In this document: positions 1 through 10,595 of the stretch, in pieces
Numbering within the stretch: the first letter of the stretch is position 1
How the letters are laid out: each line of letters opens with the position of its first letter
Assembly: GCF_901709675.1 (NCBI RefSeq)
Contig: NC_051103.1
Location: forward strand, 4,263,501 to 4,327,500
DNA: 64,000 nt
DNA from: Syngnathus acus
Lineage: Eukaryota > Chordata > Actinopteri > Syngnathiformes > Syngnathidae
Direction: 5' to 3'
Notes under the pieces: model-generated
Told to the model about the DNA's origin: nothing
The model's database searches: none
Seen by the model: the letters and a program-made list of their open reading frames with translations, nothing else
Program-made: the position numbers and the translations under genes

Positions 1-3000
1 CATTTCTGCCTGCTGAGTTTGCTCATGACCTGCGTAATGTCCACGGGCGCGTTGGCAGCCATCTTGGCGCGCTGCTCCAGCTCCTGCTGCCGGAGGATGA
101 TGGGACTGAGGCTGGGCCGCCGGTTCTTGGCGTTCTGCTCCAACTGGGTGTCCCTGGGAGAGCATCAGTAATATTTTAAAAAAGGCTCCGGAGAGATATT
201 GAGTCCAAAAGTTGGTCACTTACGTGAACTTGTGCTCCTCAGGGCAAATGGCCTTCTTCAACGTGTCCTTGAACACCTGAGACTTCATGTAACGGCCATA
301 CGAATCCTGCAATTCCACACTCAGCGATGAATTCCATGAAAGGAAAACGCCGGCAAAGTCCTAACTCACCTTCTTCATGAGCATGTAGATGTGAGTCTGG
401 GCGGCGTCCAGCACGTATCTGTGCGGATGCTTCAAGCCGTTCACCGTGATCTCCATCGTCTTCCCGTCGATGTTGATCCACCTTGGTGCACCGCGGGCCA
501 GGAAAGTCCTTGGATCAGAAGAAATAGAAGAAGAAATAATCCACAAAGTAGATAAAGATTTGCACGAGTAATTGATTTACTTATATATCTGCTCGGCCTT
601 CTCCCGCATGGTCGCCGCCGTGCCCCACTTTAAATCCTCGCAGCCTTCCCAGAATGCCAAGTTTTCACCTGTAACCCAGCGAGCATTTTGTATTTCAAAA
701 TGCCTTCCGTAATCATCATCGTCTACAATCATACCGCTGAACTCTTTCTTCAAAAAGCGCCTGAAGTCGTCGCGCCCTCGAGGGTCCAAGAGCAGCTCGC
801 CGAAGCTGAACGTCCAGCGCTCGACACGCATCTTGGTTGGCGTTTCCACACTACAGTGAAAAGAGAAATAAATTCAAAGTCATCGAGCGGGATTTTGTTC
901 TTACTTGGGCATGTTCAAGGTCCAGTATGTGACGTCGTCTGTGTGCCAGGGGTTGCTGGGAAGACATTTGGAGAGGAACGGGTCGTGGCTGTTGTAGGTG
1001 GCGCTATATTTCACCAATCTGCATAAGAAATAATTTCCAGTAAAAAAAAAAAATCTAATCGCTGCCTTGCTCAAGAGAAATCGACAATATGGATGACAAA
1101 CATACGCGCCAATGGACACCGATGACTTGACTCTGGGCCTCATGATGGACTGCTGGGTGAAGATCATCTGCAAAGAGGAAGAGGATATATGACAAAATAT
1201 AAGTTAAGAGGAGTTATCCATTTCAACAAAACCAGATGTGGGACTCTTACAATTCTCTCATAGTAGTCGGGCGTTTTCACCTTCGAATAGGGAAAAAAAA
1301 AAAAGAAAGTATGATGAAAGAGATAGAAGAAAAAAAAACGTGTGAAAGATGATCACTTTAGAAGAAAGAGCAGCGAGAAAGGCCTGCAGGAGACAGAAAA
1401 GAAAACCATGCTTAGTATGAAAAAAAAAAAAAAGAAGTATTATGGATTTAAAGCAAACTGAAAGAAATCACATCCACTCACCTGTTACCTCATCTGCGTT
1501 TGGATCGATATGCCGATCGAGTCCGTAGTCCATGGCGCTCACGGTGCCAGGCTGCACACACACACACACACACACAAAAAACATTTACTGGTAATTAATA
1601 AGACAAACCTAACGCGTGAACTTGACAACAAGTTGTCACACGAGGCTGGAATGGAAGCCATGTAATTCTCCTATGCGATGTGAAATATTAATCGAGCGTG
1701 ACCTTTTGGCGCTGATGGCAATGCAATATCGCGGGTAGAGATAATGAGATACCCCGGGAAGAATGGAGGCGCAATTTATTTCTAGTCGGCATGTGTATGT
1801 ACGTAGAAGTGTGTGCATTTGTCTCACCGGGGGTCTGTGGACCACCCAGTAGGCCCTCTCCTGACAGTCAAACACCACACGGTCCGGTTTCTTCCTCTCC
1901 TTGGCAGCCCTAAGGTTACACAACATTTTTTTTTTTTTTTTTAAATTGTATTTATGCATTCACTTCACACTGCAGGACTAAATATGGTTCGTGTTCAGTT
2001 CCTACCTGTATTGTTCCTTCGCCTGCATCACAATGAAGTCCCACTTGTGATTCATCCACTTGTGAAGGCGATTGTACTGCTCCTGAGGACCCCCGGAGAT
2101 GACAACACAACCGTAAGGACCTCCAACAGCAAAAGCTGCAGTCGTGTTTTTATTCCCTGACCTGCTCGTGCATCTCCAGGATTCCCTTCTTGCGGATGTT
2201 CCTCTTGGCCAAGTAGATTGCTGCAGCACAGTATTAAAGCATGCAGTGTACCGTTGGGTGATGTGCAGAAAATTGATCACGCACTCACCGTAATCTGTGT
2301 CCTCCACAGGCCACTGCTGGGCAGGCCAGAAATATGGCGTCTGAAATGAAAAGTGTGTTTGTGTAGATGAAAATGAAATCTAGCTATTGAATCAATGCAC
2401 AAGAATGACAAGCTATAAATCATGTATTTGCTAATTCGACGCTAAAACTCAATTTTAGAGCTGTTACTTCACATGAGGATAAATTCTGCCCTCTAGTGGA
2501 CAAGCATTAAATTGTTCTGCCTGTCACTATTGGCATTAGATGAACAAAGATAAAATTTGATTAAATTAGCTTTGTACCAATTTAGTTCAATCATAATTCC
2601 CCATGGTGATCACTGGTGAAGATAATCATAATTTAGTTGCATTACCTGAAAGCGATAAAGCGACGCGTCGGGTTTGAGCAGCAAACGTTTGTGGTCCTGC
2701 AGCGGGTACACGAAACCCAGCGCCACAAGCATGGAACCCAAACTCCTGGCCTCTGACCACAGCGATACAGAGAGATACAAATTGACCTTGTTGTGTCAAC
2801 TTTTAATGTATTTAACTCACCTCTCGAGTCGATTTGGAATCTGTCCGCCAGCCACGCAACCATATCTTCGCCTAGAGATCATATATGCAAATGATATGAT
2901 TTTTGACTGACAGTGTGTGCATGAGTGTAAATGCCAGACCCCCCTCTGACACGCAGTAGGAGAGAAGTATGAAGTGGAAGATGTATTTTCTTCCTCTCGA

Positions 3001-4113
3001 CTCGCCTCCTCTGCCCATATGTGTATTCCTTTGCTTACGTCTTCGATCATTATTTCATTTTCCTCCTCCGACTTTTTCCCTCACTTTGACGAGTCCGCGG
3101 AGTTGTCATGGCGACAAAATCTGCAGCTCTCGACTTTGAGGCAGCGTGTCTCGGCTGATATCCGTTGATTACACAATCACTCAGCATCAAGTGAGTACTG
3201 CTGATCAGTTTGCGAGTGTGTACGTGCGCTCACCAGTAATAGCGTGCGGTATGGTGGTGATGACCAGTCGCTGCGGCTGAGACTTCACCCCCGATTTGGG
3301 ATCCTGCATCTCCAGCAGTACCTTTTCCGCCTGCGGGGGGGGGGGGAGGAAGAGGTTACCGTGACAACCCATGTTGGGGATGGTGGTTGGATGGGTTGCT
3401 TTGACAACAGATTGCGAGGGCAGCTGTGGGCTGAATAACTTCTAGGTTATTTTAATGACAGAACTTTAATAATGCAATTAAAAAACATTCCGGGTAAAAT
3501 AAAATAATTAAAAAAAAATGTTATGTTCATGCTTTCAATCTAAACTGGATTTTCATCTCAATGTTGTGTAGGAATAGATCATCAATGATATTTCGAACAA
3601 CTTTTTAGCACTACAGTTCAAATATTACAGGAAAAACAAAAGTGTAAATAAAGATGCCCACGCCTTCCTCCTCACACGTGACGTAGGTGAGATGAGTCAA
3701 GCTCCAGTAGCTGGATTAACTTCTTTCTGCATGGGGGCTGCATCACTGACAATGATCCTGTCTTAATACCTATTAAACTACATGACCTTATTAGAATGAC
3801 GAGGTGAAGTTTAGTAAGTAGGAGATGACATTCTGATAACATGTCATGCATTTCTAATCATGTTTATTGATTTACACTTATAATTGAAGCCATGCAAACA
3901 GCATCACGGGAGCTAGTCAAACTAAATATTGTATATTGCACAATTATTATTATTTTTTACCAAGACAATACATGTTTTGTTTTCTATACCCATGGATATA
4001 CTATTGAGGATCCTGTGATTTGTATGAGATGAGCAGAATATTACCTTTTTAAGACACGCCATCCTTGGCCGATATCTCTGTCCGTGATCCCGCAGAGTGT
4101 TTCTAATTGTCAT
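1..4113 (-). CDS. rgs9: Regulator of G-protein signaling 9 (partial, 3' end outside window)
   Basis: An R7-family RGS protein, the GTPase-activating protein that switches off transducin (and brain Gi/o) in complex with Gbeta5 and R9AP. Seventeen coding exons read from the ATG at 4111-4113 downwards: 4045-4113, 3234-3330, 2821-2871, 2646-2752, 2289-2340, 2162-2220, 2006-2082, 1828-1909, 1489-1551, 1251-1280, 1106-1167, 905-1018, 735-850, 581-668, 370-508, 224-306 and 1-153. All junctions keep frame with GT-AG introns, giving about 480 residues before the window edge. In order: N-terminus [21 protein letters not shown] domain (about 20-105), DHEX helices, a GGL domain with the SNPW motif (about 200-285), then the RGS box (about 290-425) with [12 protein letters not shown] and [20 protein letters not shown]. 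The RGS box and the tail (SLSPIILRQ) fit RGS9 better than RGS6, RGS7 or RGS11. Its neighbour gna13 is also RGS9's neighbour in human. The C-terminal splice form (retinal or brain) cannot be seen. Confidence 0.93.
1555..1576 (+). repeat. (CA)11 microsatellite
   Basis: Eleven CA units next to the splice acceptor of the rgs9 exon at 1489-1551. Read on the coding (-) strand it is a (TG)n tract ending just before the CAG acceptor. Confidence 0.85.
2486..2499 (-). promoter_or_regulatory. CTCF-like motif in an rgs9 intron
   Basis: CTGCCCTCTAGTGG matches every position of the reverse-complemented CTCF consensus (SYGCCMYCTRSTGG). It lies in the intron between the exons at 2289-2340 and 2646-2752. A motif match alone does not prove binding. 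Confidence 0.4.
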
Positions 4114-4919
4114 GATTCCTGGTGATAATGTCCACTTACCACATACAGACACACACACGCACTCAATGCAACTGCGAGCTGTCGTGTAGGGATGCTGGCT
4201 GGATGGGGACTTGGGATAATCAATACCGGTGGTGCCTTCCCGTGCTCCCAACGAGCTCGGAAATGGTTTGATTTGGATATAGCGGGCAAATTGACGATAT
4301 TGCAGTGATGGATTACTACATTTGCAACAAAATACACGTGCGTTTTTAAAATAGGTTAAGGCGCTATTAAATTCCTTCGATTGTAAACGGTAACCGTTTA
4401 TAACAGCAATGCTCAATTCCGTTGTGTTTGAACGCACCATAACTAAAAACTAAGAGGAATCGACCAATGAGGAGACGGCATTTTTCGACCACAGAATAAT
4501 TACACAACTGCCCACTTGAGGGCGGTGTTGCATTATCAAGAGTTTAAAGTTTAATTTTATGAGTGTCCCAGTTTTTAATAATAAAAACTAAATGCAATTT
4601 TTCGTCACTTATTAGTTTAAATGCGTCGTGATTTTTTTGAAACACCCAAAACCTCCGTTTGAGCTTGCATGGGGTTCTCCTCATTGCAAGCGTTATATGG
4701 ATAAACTACTCAATATAAAAACTTCTTTTTCGTGGACGTCTGAGCGAAGATAAGATATGTCAGCTTTTTAAAGAACTAATCTCGCCGTGTCCGCGCACAC
4801 CGCAGACAGCCGACCAAACAAGTCTACTTCCTGAGTGCAGGGAAGGGGCTTGGTCCCGTGCCTCTTTACGCCGCCGCGTACAGCGCAGCCAAATTAGCAT
4901 CGATGAGGCTCTCGCGAAC
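4114..4919. promoter_or_regulatory. Divergent intergenic region between rgs9 and gna13
   Basis: About 800 bp separate the two start codons, which point away from each other. The gna13 half (roughly 4780-4919) is GC- and CpG-rich, as expected of a 5' UTR and housekeeping promoter. The rgs9 half is AT-rich. I see no convincing TATA box for either gene. A CTCF-like motif lies at 4512-4525. Confidence 0.5.
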
Positions 4920-7900
4920 ATGGCGGATTTCCTGCCGTCGCGCTCCGTGCTTAAAGTTTGCCTTCCCGTGTGTCTACTCAACAGCGGCGAGGTGGAGCAG
5001 GTCCGCCGCTCCAAGGAGATCGACCGGCGGCTCTCCCGAGAGAAAACCTATGTCAAGCGCCTGGTAAAGATACTGCTGCTCGGTGCGGGCGAGAGCGGCA
5101 AGTCGACGTTCCTCAAACAAATGCGGATCATCCACGGCCAGGACTTCGATCAAACCGCCCGCGAGGACTTCCGTGCAACCATTTATAGCAACGTTATTAA
5201 AGGTGAAATTTAACTTTTTTTTTAAAAAAGCATTGAAATTGCGCTTTTGGGACGCGTGAATGCAAGGCGAGGCTCGCTTTTTGTTGGTTAATAATGGCCG
5301 GGAAAAGTTTGCAGAGAGGCACATAAACAGTCCTCGACACACCCTGCAAGAGAGCCCCCTTCTGCCTGTTTAAACCTGTTTACAAGCATACATGATCGAT
5401 TTGTATCGCCGTTTAATTTTAATCTTACTTTTTAAAAGTGAGGTAATTAGCTATAGTGGGATTTCTTCCTCAACAAATAGCTCAAATGGGATAGAATTGA
5501 GGTGTTTCTGTATGGCCACTTTCTCATGGAAAGTAAGATTAAGGTCGACCTGCAATAAACTAGGAGTCACCACAGAAGTGTCATAAATTCGATCATAGTC
5601 ATGCTAGTATGATTCTGAATTCATGTATTGAATTTATTCCCAACATTAGTTAGATTGGTGCTTTAGGCGTGTGACCTTGGCAGCAGTACATTGACATAAT
5701 CCAGTGTTTCCCGACCGTTGTTAAACCGCAGACACATTTTGCATGATACAAATCTCACATTTGCCAAATGTAAATTAGGTCAGGTTAATTGCACTGTGGC
5801 GGAACAACTTTTAAATGTTTCTCTCGTTCACTGTTGTTGGTATAGCTAGATGAGCAAATTTGTAGTGCATGTAGCTGACATGGCTTCTAAATGTAAGGTT
5901 GGTGAAATGGTATCGATTTTGTAGTATCAGAGCATTTTTAACAGTTGAGTACAGAAGTACAGTACCGGTAAAAGATTCCAATAGTGTTACCAGTGCGTGG
6001 AACCGCTTAGTCTCACGAGGGGTGCGGGCGTGCTGGAGCCTGTCCCAGCTGTCTCAGGGTGGTAGGCACGGTACACCCTGAACTGGTCGCCAACCGGTCG
6101 CAGGGCAGCATCCCTATGAATAAAGTATAATTAAGTACACCTATACTAAATAGCAACAGTAAAAATATATCGCTACTACTCATTATGAATAAATGATGTA
6201 TTATTTTGTCGTTAATATCAGATTATTTTGTATTTAATGAATCTGCTAATCCTCGCCAGGCATACGTGTGCTGGTGGACGCCCGTGAGAAACTGCACATC
6301 CCATGGGGGAACCCGAGCAACCAGCAGCTCGGCGACAAGCTGATGGCGTTCGACACGCGTTCGGCCAAGATGGCGCGCGGGCTGCTGGAGACGTCGGTTT
6401 TCCTGCAGTACCTGCCCGCCATCAAAGCCCTGTGGGCCGACACCGGCATCCAGCATGCCTACGACCGCCGTCGCGAGTTTCAATTGGTAAGTCGAAATAC
6501 ATCAACTAATTGTAAGTGAACCTTCCTCGCAGTTGACTGTTAAGTGGATAGCCATGTGACTCAGTCAACTTCCTGTTTACACCTTCCGCCCTCTCGTAAG
6601 ATGCTGACATTTTGCCCAGATGTTTACTATAAATTATCGCCAGGGATCGAAAGATAGTCCTTTGCGACATCTTGACACTTCCTCATGTCACTTTCTCATG
6701 AAAATGTACTTTTTCTAAATAGGTTTGTTTGAGTTGCACAAGGCTGCTGCAGCGGGTTCTCAATGGTGTTTTGTTAATGCCCGGCCACAGACACAAGTGT
6801 GATTGGAGCTGGAATGTTGATCTGTCGTTAAACTGCTTTATACTTACAAACAGGGGGTCTTAGCTTGCCCACTTAGTGTTTACTTGAGCACTCACATTCT
6901 TACATAAAAAAATATTGCATGCTATATATACATATATTTAATTTATTCTGAGGTCTTATAAAAAGAAATAAATTATAATGCCAGTTGCAAATATTGAAGT
7001 CATTCAAGTGAGGTTCCCAGGGTGGACTGGAGGGACAGCAGAATTAATTTTAGCATGTCGAATGTATACAAAAGGCAGGCTCAAAGGGGGCGTAGTTAAA
7101 TCAGGTCCTACAAGTTTGCTACTTAAACAGGCCAACGGTAAGACCGGATGTTTGAAGGCGCCTTTGAATTAGGACATCCTTAGAGGTGGATTAATGATTT
7201 CGTCACCCTTAATAGGATGGCGCACATATATATTTCATTTGTGAGTTTCAATTGGTATATTCTGGACGAAATGTCAGATATGGGTTTTATATATGCAAGG
7301 AAGTGTGTGTGTGTGAGTGTGTGGGCAATGACATATATAGATATACAATCATGTTCTAGTTTTGCTTTCACAGCACACGGAAAAATCTTCTGTTTTTGTC
7401 TCGCTTCTCCTTTTTTTATTCCCTCTCTCGCCCTGTCTGACTGATTTGTCGACAATTTTTGAAACGTCACCCTGCGCCTGTCCTTCATGTTGAACGTCCT
7501 TTCCCTCTCTCACAGTCAGGTTTTAAACTTAAAATTTAAGGTTAGGTGCTCCTTTGCTCTGAGGTAAAAAAAAAATAAAAGTCTGGAGCCCTGTACACGC
7601 CCACACAATACAGACACAGGTTATTCTCGTCCGATTGGTTTTTGAAACGTTTGGCAATTGTCACCAGGATATCGAGAAATTATCATAAAATGCATGCAAA
7701 GGTTGTTCCAGTGAGATGTGGTAGCATAACTAAAAGCCCTTGAGAGACACCAGGAAAAACGATAAGGAAAATCACTACGCACACACACGCGCGTGCTGAT
7801 AAAGGAATGCATGTGAGTCTCTCCGGCTTCGTGTCCGGACTTGCATTAATTGCCCCTTCAACAGAAGCTAGCACAGTTCCACATATGCTAGTGTCTCCAT

Positions 7901-8016
7901 TTTTGTGTCTTGTCCAACTGCATCATCCACATGTATGTAATGAGTGTGCTTGTATCTTGCAGGGCGAGTCCGTCAAGTATTTCTTAGATAATCTGGATAA
8001 GCTTGGCGAGCCAGTA

Positions 8017-8052
<36 letters not shown>

Positions 8053-8767
8053 TAATTACTATTACTTTGAAGTAAAATCATTATGTCTTTGCGTGTGCCA
8101 GAATTACCTGCCGAGTCAGCAGGACATCCTGCTGGCAAGAAAGCCCACCAAGGGAGTCCACGAGTACGACTTTGAGCTAAAGAACGTCCCCTTCAAGATG
8201 GTGGATGTGGGCGGCCAGCGGTCCGAGCGACGGCGCTGGTTTGAATGTTTCGACTCTGTCACCTCCATCCTCTTCCTCGTATCTTCCTCCGAGTACGACC
8301 AGGTAAGGAAGGGACTTTTTTTTTTTTTTTTTCTTCTTCTCTCCAGATCTCACTAGGGTAGATAGCAAATGAAGACATTATGAATTGGCTCACAGGTTCT
8401 GATGGAGGACCGCCAGACCAACCGGCTGTGTGAGTCGCTCAACATCTTCGAGACCATCGTCAACAACCGCGTGTTCGCCAACGTCTCCATCATCCTCTTC
8501 CTCAACAAAACGGACCTGCTGGAGGAGAAGGTGAAGAGCGTGCCTCTCAAGGACTACTTCTCCGACTACAACGGGCCGGAGCACAGTCTGCCCGACGTGC
8601 AGGCCTTCTTGGTGGAGCGCTTTCGAGCCAAGCGACGTGACGCCACCCAGAAGCCGCTTTACCACCACTTCACCACCGCCATCAACACGGAGAACATCCG
8701 ACTGGTGTTCCGGGATGTCAAGGACACGATTCTTCATGACAACCTCAAGCAGCTCATGCTCCAATGA
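4920..8767 (+). CDS. gna13: Guanine nucleotide-binding protein subunit alpha-13
   Basis: The G12/13-class G-alpha subunit, which couples receptors to RhoGEFs and RhoA at the plasma membrane. Exons 4920-5202, 6260-6486, 7963-8013, 8102-8302 and 8396-8767 join in frame to 377 codons plus stop, the same length as human GNA13. Visible features: N-terminal cysteines at residues 14 and 18 (the palmitoylation sites in the family), the P-loop GAGESGKST at 55-63, switch I around [14 protein letters not shown], switch [10 protein letters not shown], the guanine-specificity motif NKTD, and the C-terminus [10 protein letters not shown], identical to mammalian GNA13. The start is fixed by [10 protein letters not shown], which matches the family N-terminus. 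Introns 3 and 4 both carry long T runs just after the 5' splice site. A degraded dispersed repeat sits in intron 1. Confidence 0.98.
6012..6112 (+). repeat. Degraded dispersed fish repeat fragment in gna13 intron 1
   Basis: The stretch around CTGGAGCCTGTCCCAGCTG and the following CCTGAACTGGTCGCC matches, from memory, the core of a very abundant interspersed repeat of percomorph fish. A second, longer and more degraded copy lies at 13053-13287. The copy is truncated on both sides and has no coding capacity. Confidence 0.55.
8019..8049 (+). repeat. T31 homopolymer directly after the gna13 exon 3 donor
   Basis: An uninterrupted run of about 31 T begins five bases after the end of exon 3 (donor GTAAG). 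A second run of 17 T (8316-8332) follows the exon 4 donor. The exact length may be affected by sequencing or assembly slippage. Confidence 0.8.
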
Positions 8768-10112
8768 CCCTTGTGTGTGACCTTTAAAGGGGGACTCTAG
8801 AAGAATCATCCGGTAGAACGCATCGGCTGCTTTTGTAAGTTAGTCGTGGATTGGTAGTTCGCGGCGTGGGGCCGACCCGACCCTAATGAGACGTCTTTTG
8901 GCTAGGTTAGAACGTTTCACACGGGGGGGGGGATCAAGAGGACGCTCGAAGGTATCAGCTGCGTCGGTTAGTCTGCGTTTTTTTTTTTTTTTTTTGGGTC
9001 CGAGCACTGAATTCAGGCAAGTAACTCAATCAGTTGTTGCACTACCCCACCCCAAGGTCCCGTGTTACTTTCTGAATAGATGAACAGCAGTCCGTTTCTC
9101 CCGAATCTTCCCGGTCTTGATCTTCTCGCCCATAAGTCTGCGAGGAAAAAACTGACTGAACCTGATGCCTTGACAGGGACCAAATTATTGTTTAAAATTC
9201 TGCATTTGTGCCTGCAGTGATTCCCAGCTGGTGTGCCTTAAGAGATCAGGTGCTATGCAGAAAATTATCCAGTTTCAAAAATTATTTATAAAATAACATT
9301 CTGTGTTCATTTATCTATGCCAGGTGAAATAATTCAATGCTCTTACAGTCGATGGCAGCAGATGCATAATAAACCAGTGTATCCGCTTTTTGTCACATTT
9401 GTTTGGCTTGTTATGTGATGTTTGACAATGGCTCAATAAAGATGGGGGAACACTCAGTCAATTTGCAGTGTTACCTGACCTTTATTGAGCTAATGCACAT
9501 ATATTACATTGGAAAAATCTCACATCGTACCAAACAAATTTGATCAAAAGGAATGGGCTCTCTTTTAAAATGTTCTGTTACTTGTGTATACCACAAGATG
9601 GTGGAAAAGCATAACTTTCTTTTATCAAACAGGGCTATGGCCTCTTTAATTTAGTTCCTTGGCACCAAGATGGTACCAAAATGATATATTACTTATCAAC
9701 AAATATACAGCTTTCTATTACTAGCTAATTCAGTAGTGTGTTGCCAAATAACAGACACGAGCTGACACTTCTCTCAGGGTTGATTTAAAATTCAGTAAAT
9801 AATTTCCATTAAAGCTCCATACTGTTTCTATTCTTTGCTGAACACCACTAATGTCTTTGAGCTTCCCAGTTGCCCCCCCCCCTTAAAAGACAAGCTTTTC
9901 GTTGTACATAGCCCAATCATTTTTGTTGTAAATACCTAGTTTTATCTTCTTGTATGTAAATGGTTCTAGAAACGTTTTTGTTTTAAATCACTGCGTTTTC
10001 CCAATTGTTTTTTTCTTTCTTGTCGGTTTCTGACACTTGTTTTCTGCCATCTTTTGTTGGAAATTAATTGCCCTGTGTCAACTCTCATGCCACTCTAACG
10101 TTTATCAATAAA
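8768..10112 (+). other. gna13 3' UTR and downstream region
   Basis: No coding potential follows the gna13 stop codon. AATAAA hexamers occur at 9368-9373, 9435-9440 and 10107-10112, so a 3' UTR of roughly 0.6 to 1.35 kb with alternative ends is likely. A 60-nt hairpin (9431-9490) overlaps the second hexamer. Which signal is used cannot be told from sequence alone. Confidence 0.5.
9431..9490 (+). repeat. 60-nt inverted repeat (hairpin) in the gna13 3' region
   Basis: The left end GCTCAATAAAG (9431-9441) is the exact reverse complement of CTTTATTGAGC (9480-9490). Inside it, AACACT pairs with AGTGTT after a partly paired 7-nt stretch, leaving a 12-nt loop. The stem contains the AATAAA hexamer on the + strand and its mirror on the - strand. 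Confidence 0.7.
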
Positions 10113-10595
10113 ACACTTTTCTAAAGAAATGTTACAATATTTGGTTGCACATTTTTCTCATTGAGTTCGCCCACTTGCTGTACCTTAAAAAAAGATCACT
10201 TTCACTTTTGTTGCAAGGGGATTTTTTTTTACGACAAACCGGAAATGCGCCTGACTAATACACCAAAATCGCGTCACACCCGTAAATTAAATGGATCACA
10301 TTTAATTTAGTTAATTACAATCTATCAATCGAGGTACCTAAAATGACGAACCGCGTTTATACATAAAAATTTCACACATTTCTGATTAGGCCTCTGGTTG
10401 GCCACCTAAAATCAACTTGGGTCCTTCTTCCATTCGCCTATCATAACATGACCGTGAACGCAAATCCGCGTGTGACGCTTAAGTTATTTGCATTTGTAAC
10501 GTGAACAACTTGTGCCGATTTGAATTCACGTTTTGAAGTCTTTTTTTAAACATAACTTACATTCTTTCTTTTTTTTTCTCGTCACCACCTGCAAA

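Noticed and set aside
3922-4440. 172-aa open frame on the - strand
   Set aside because: Only the short part beginning [11 protein letters not shown] is real (first rgs9 exon). The rest is 5' UTR and intron read-through.
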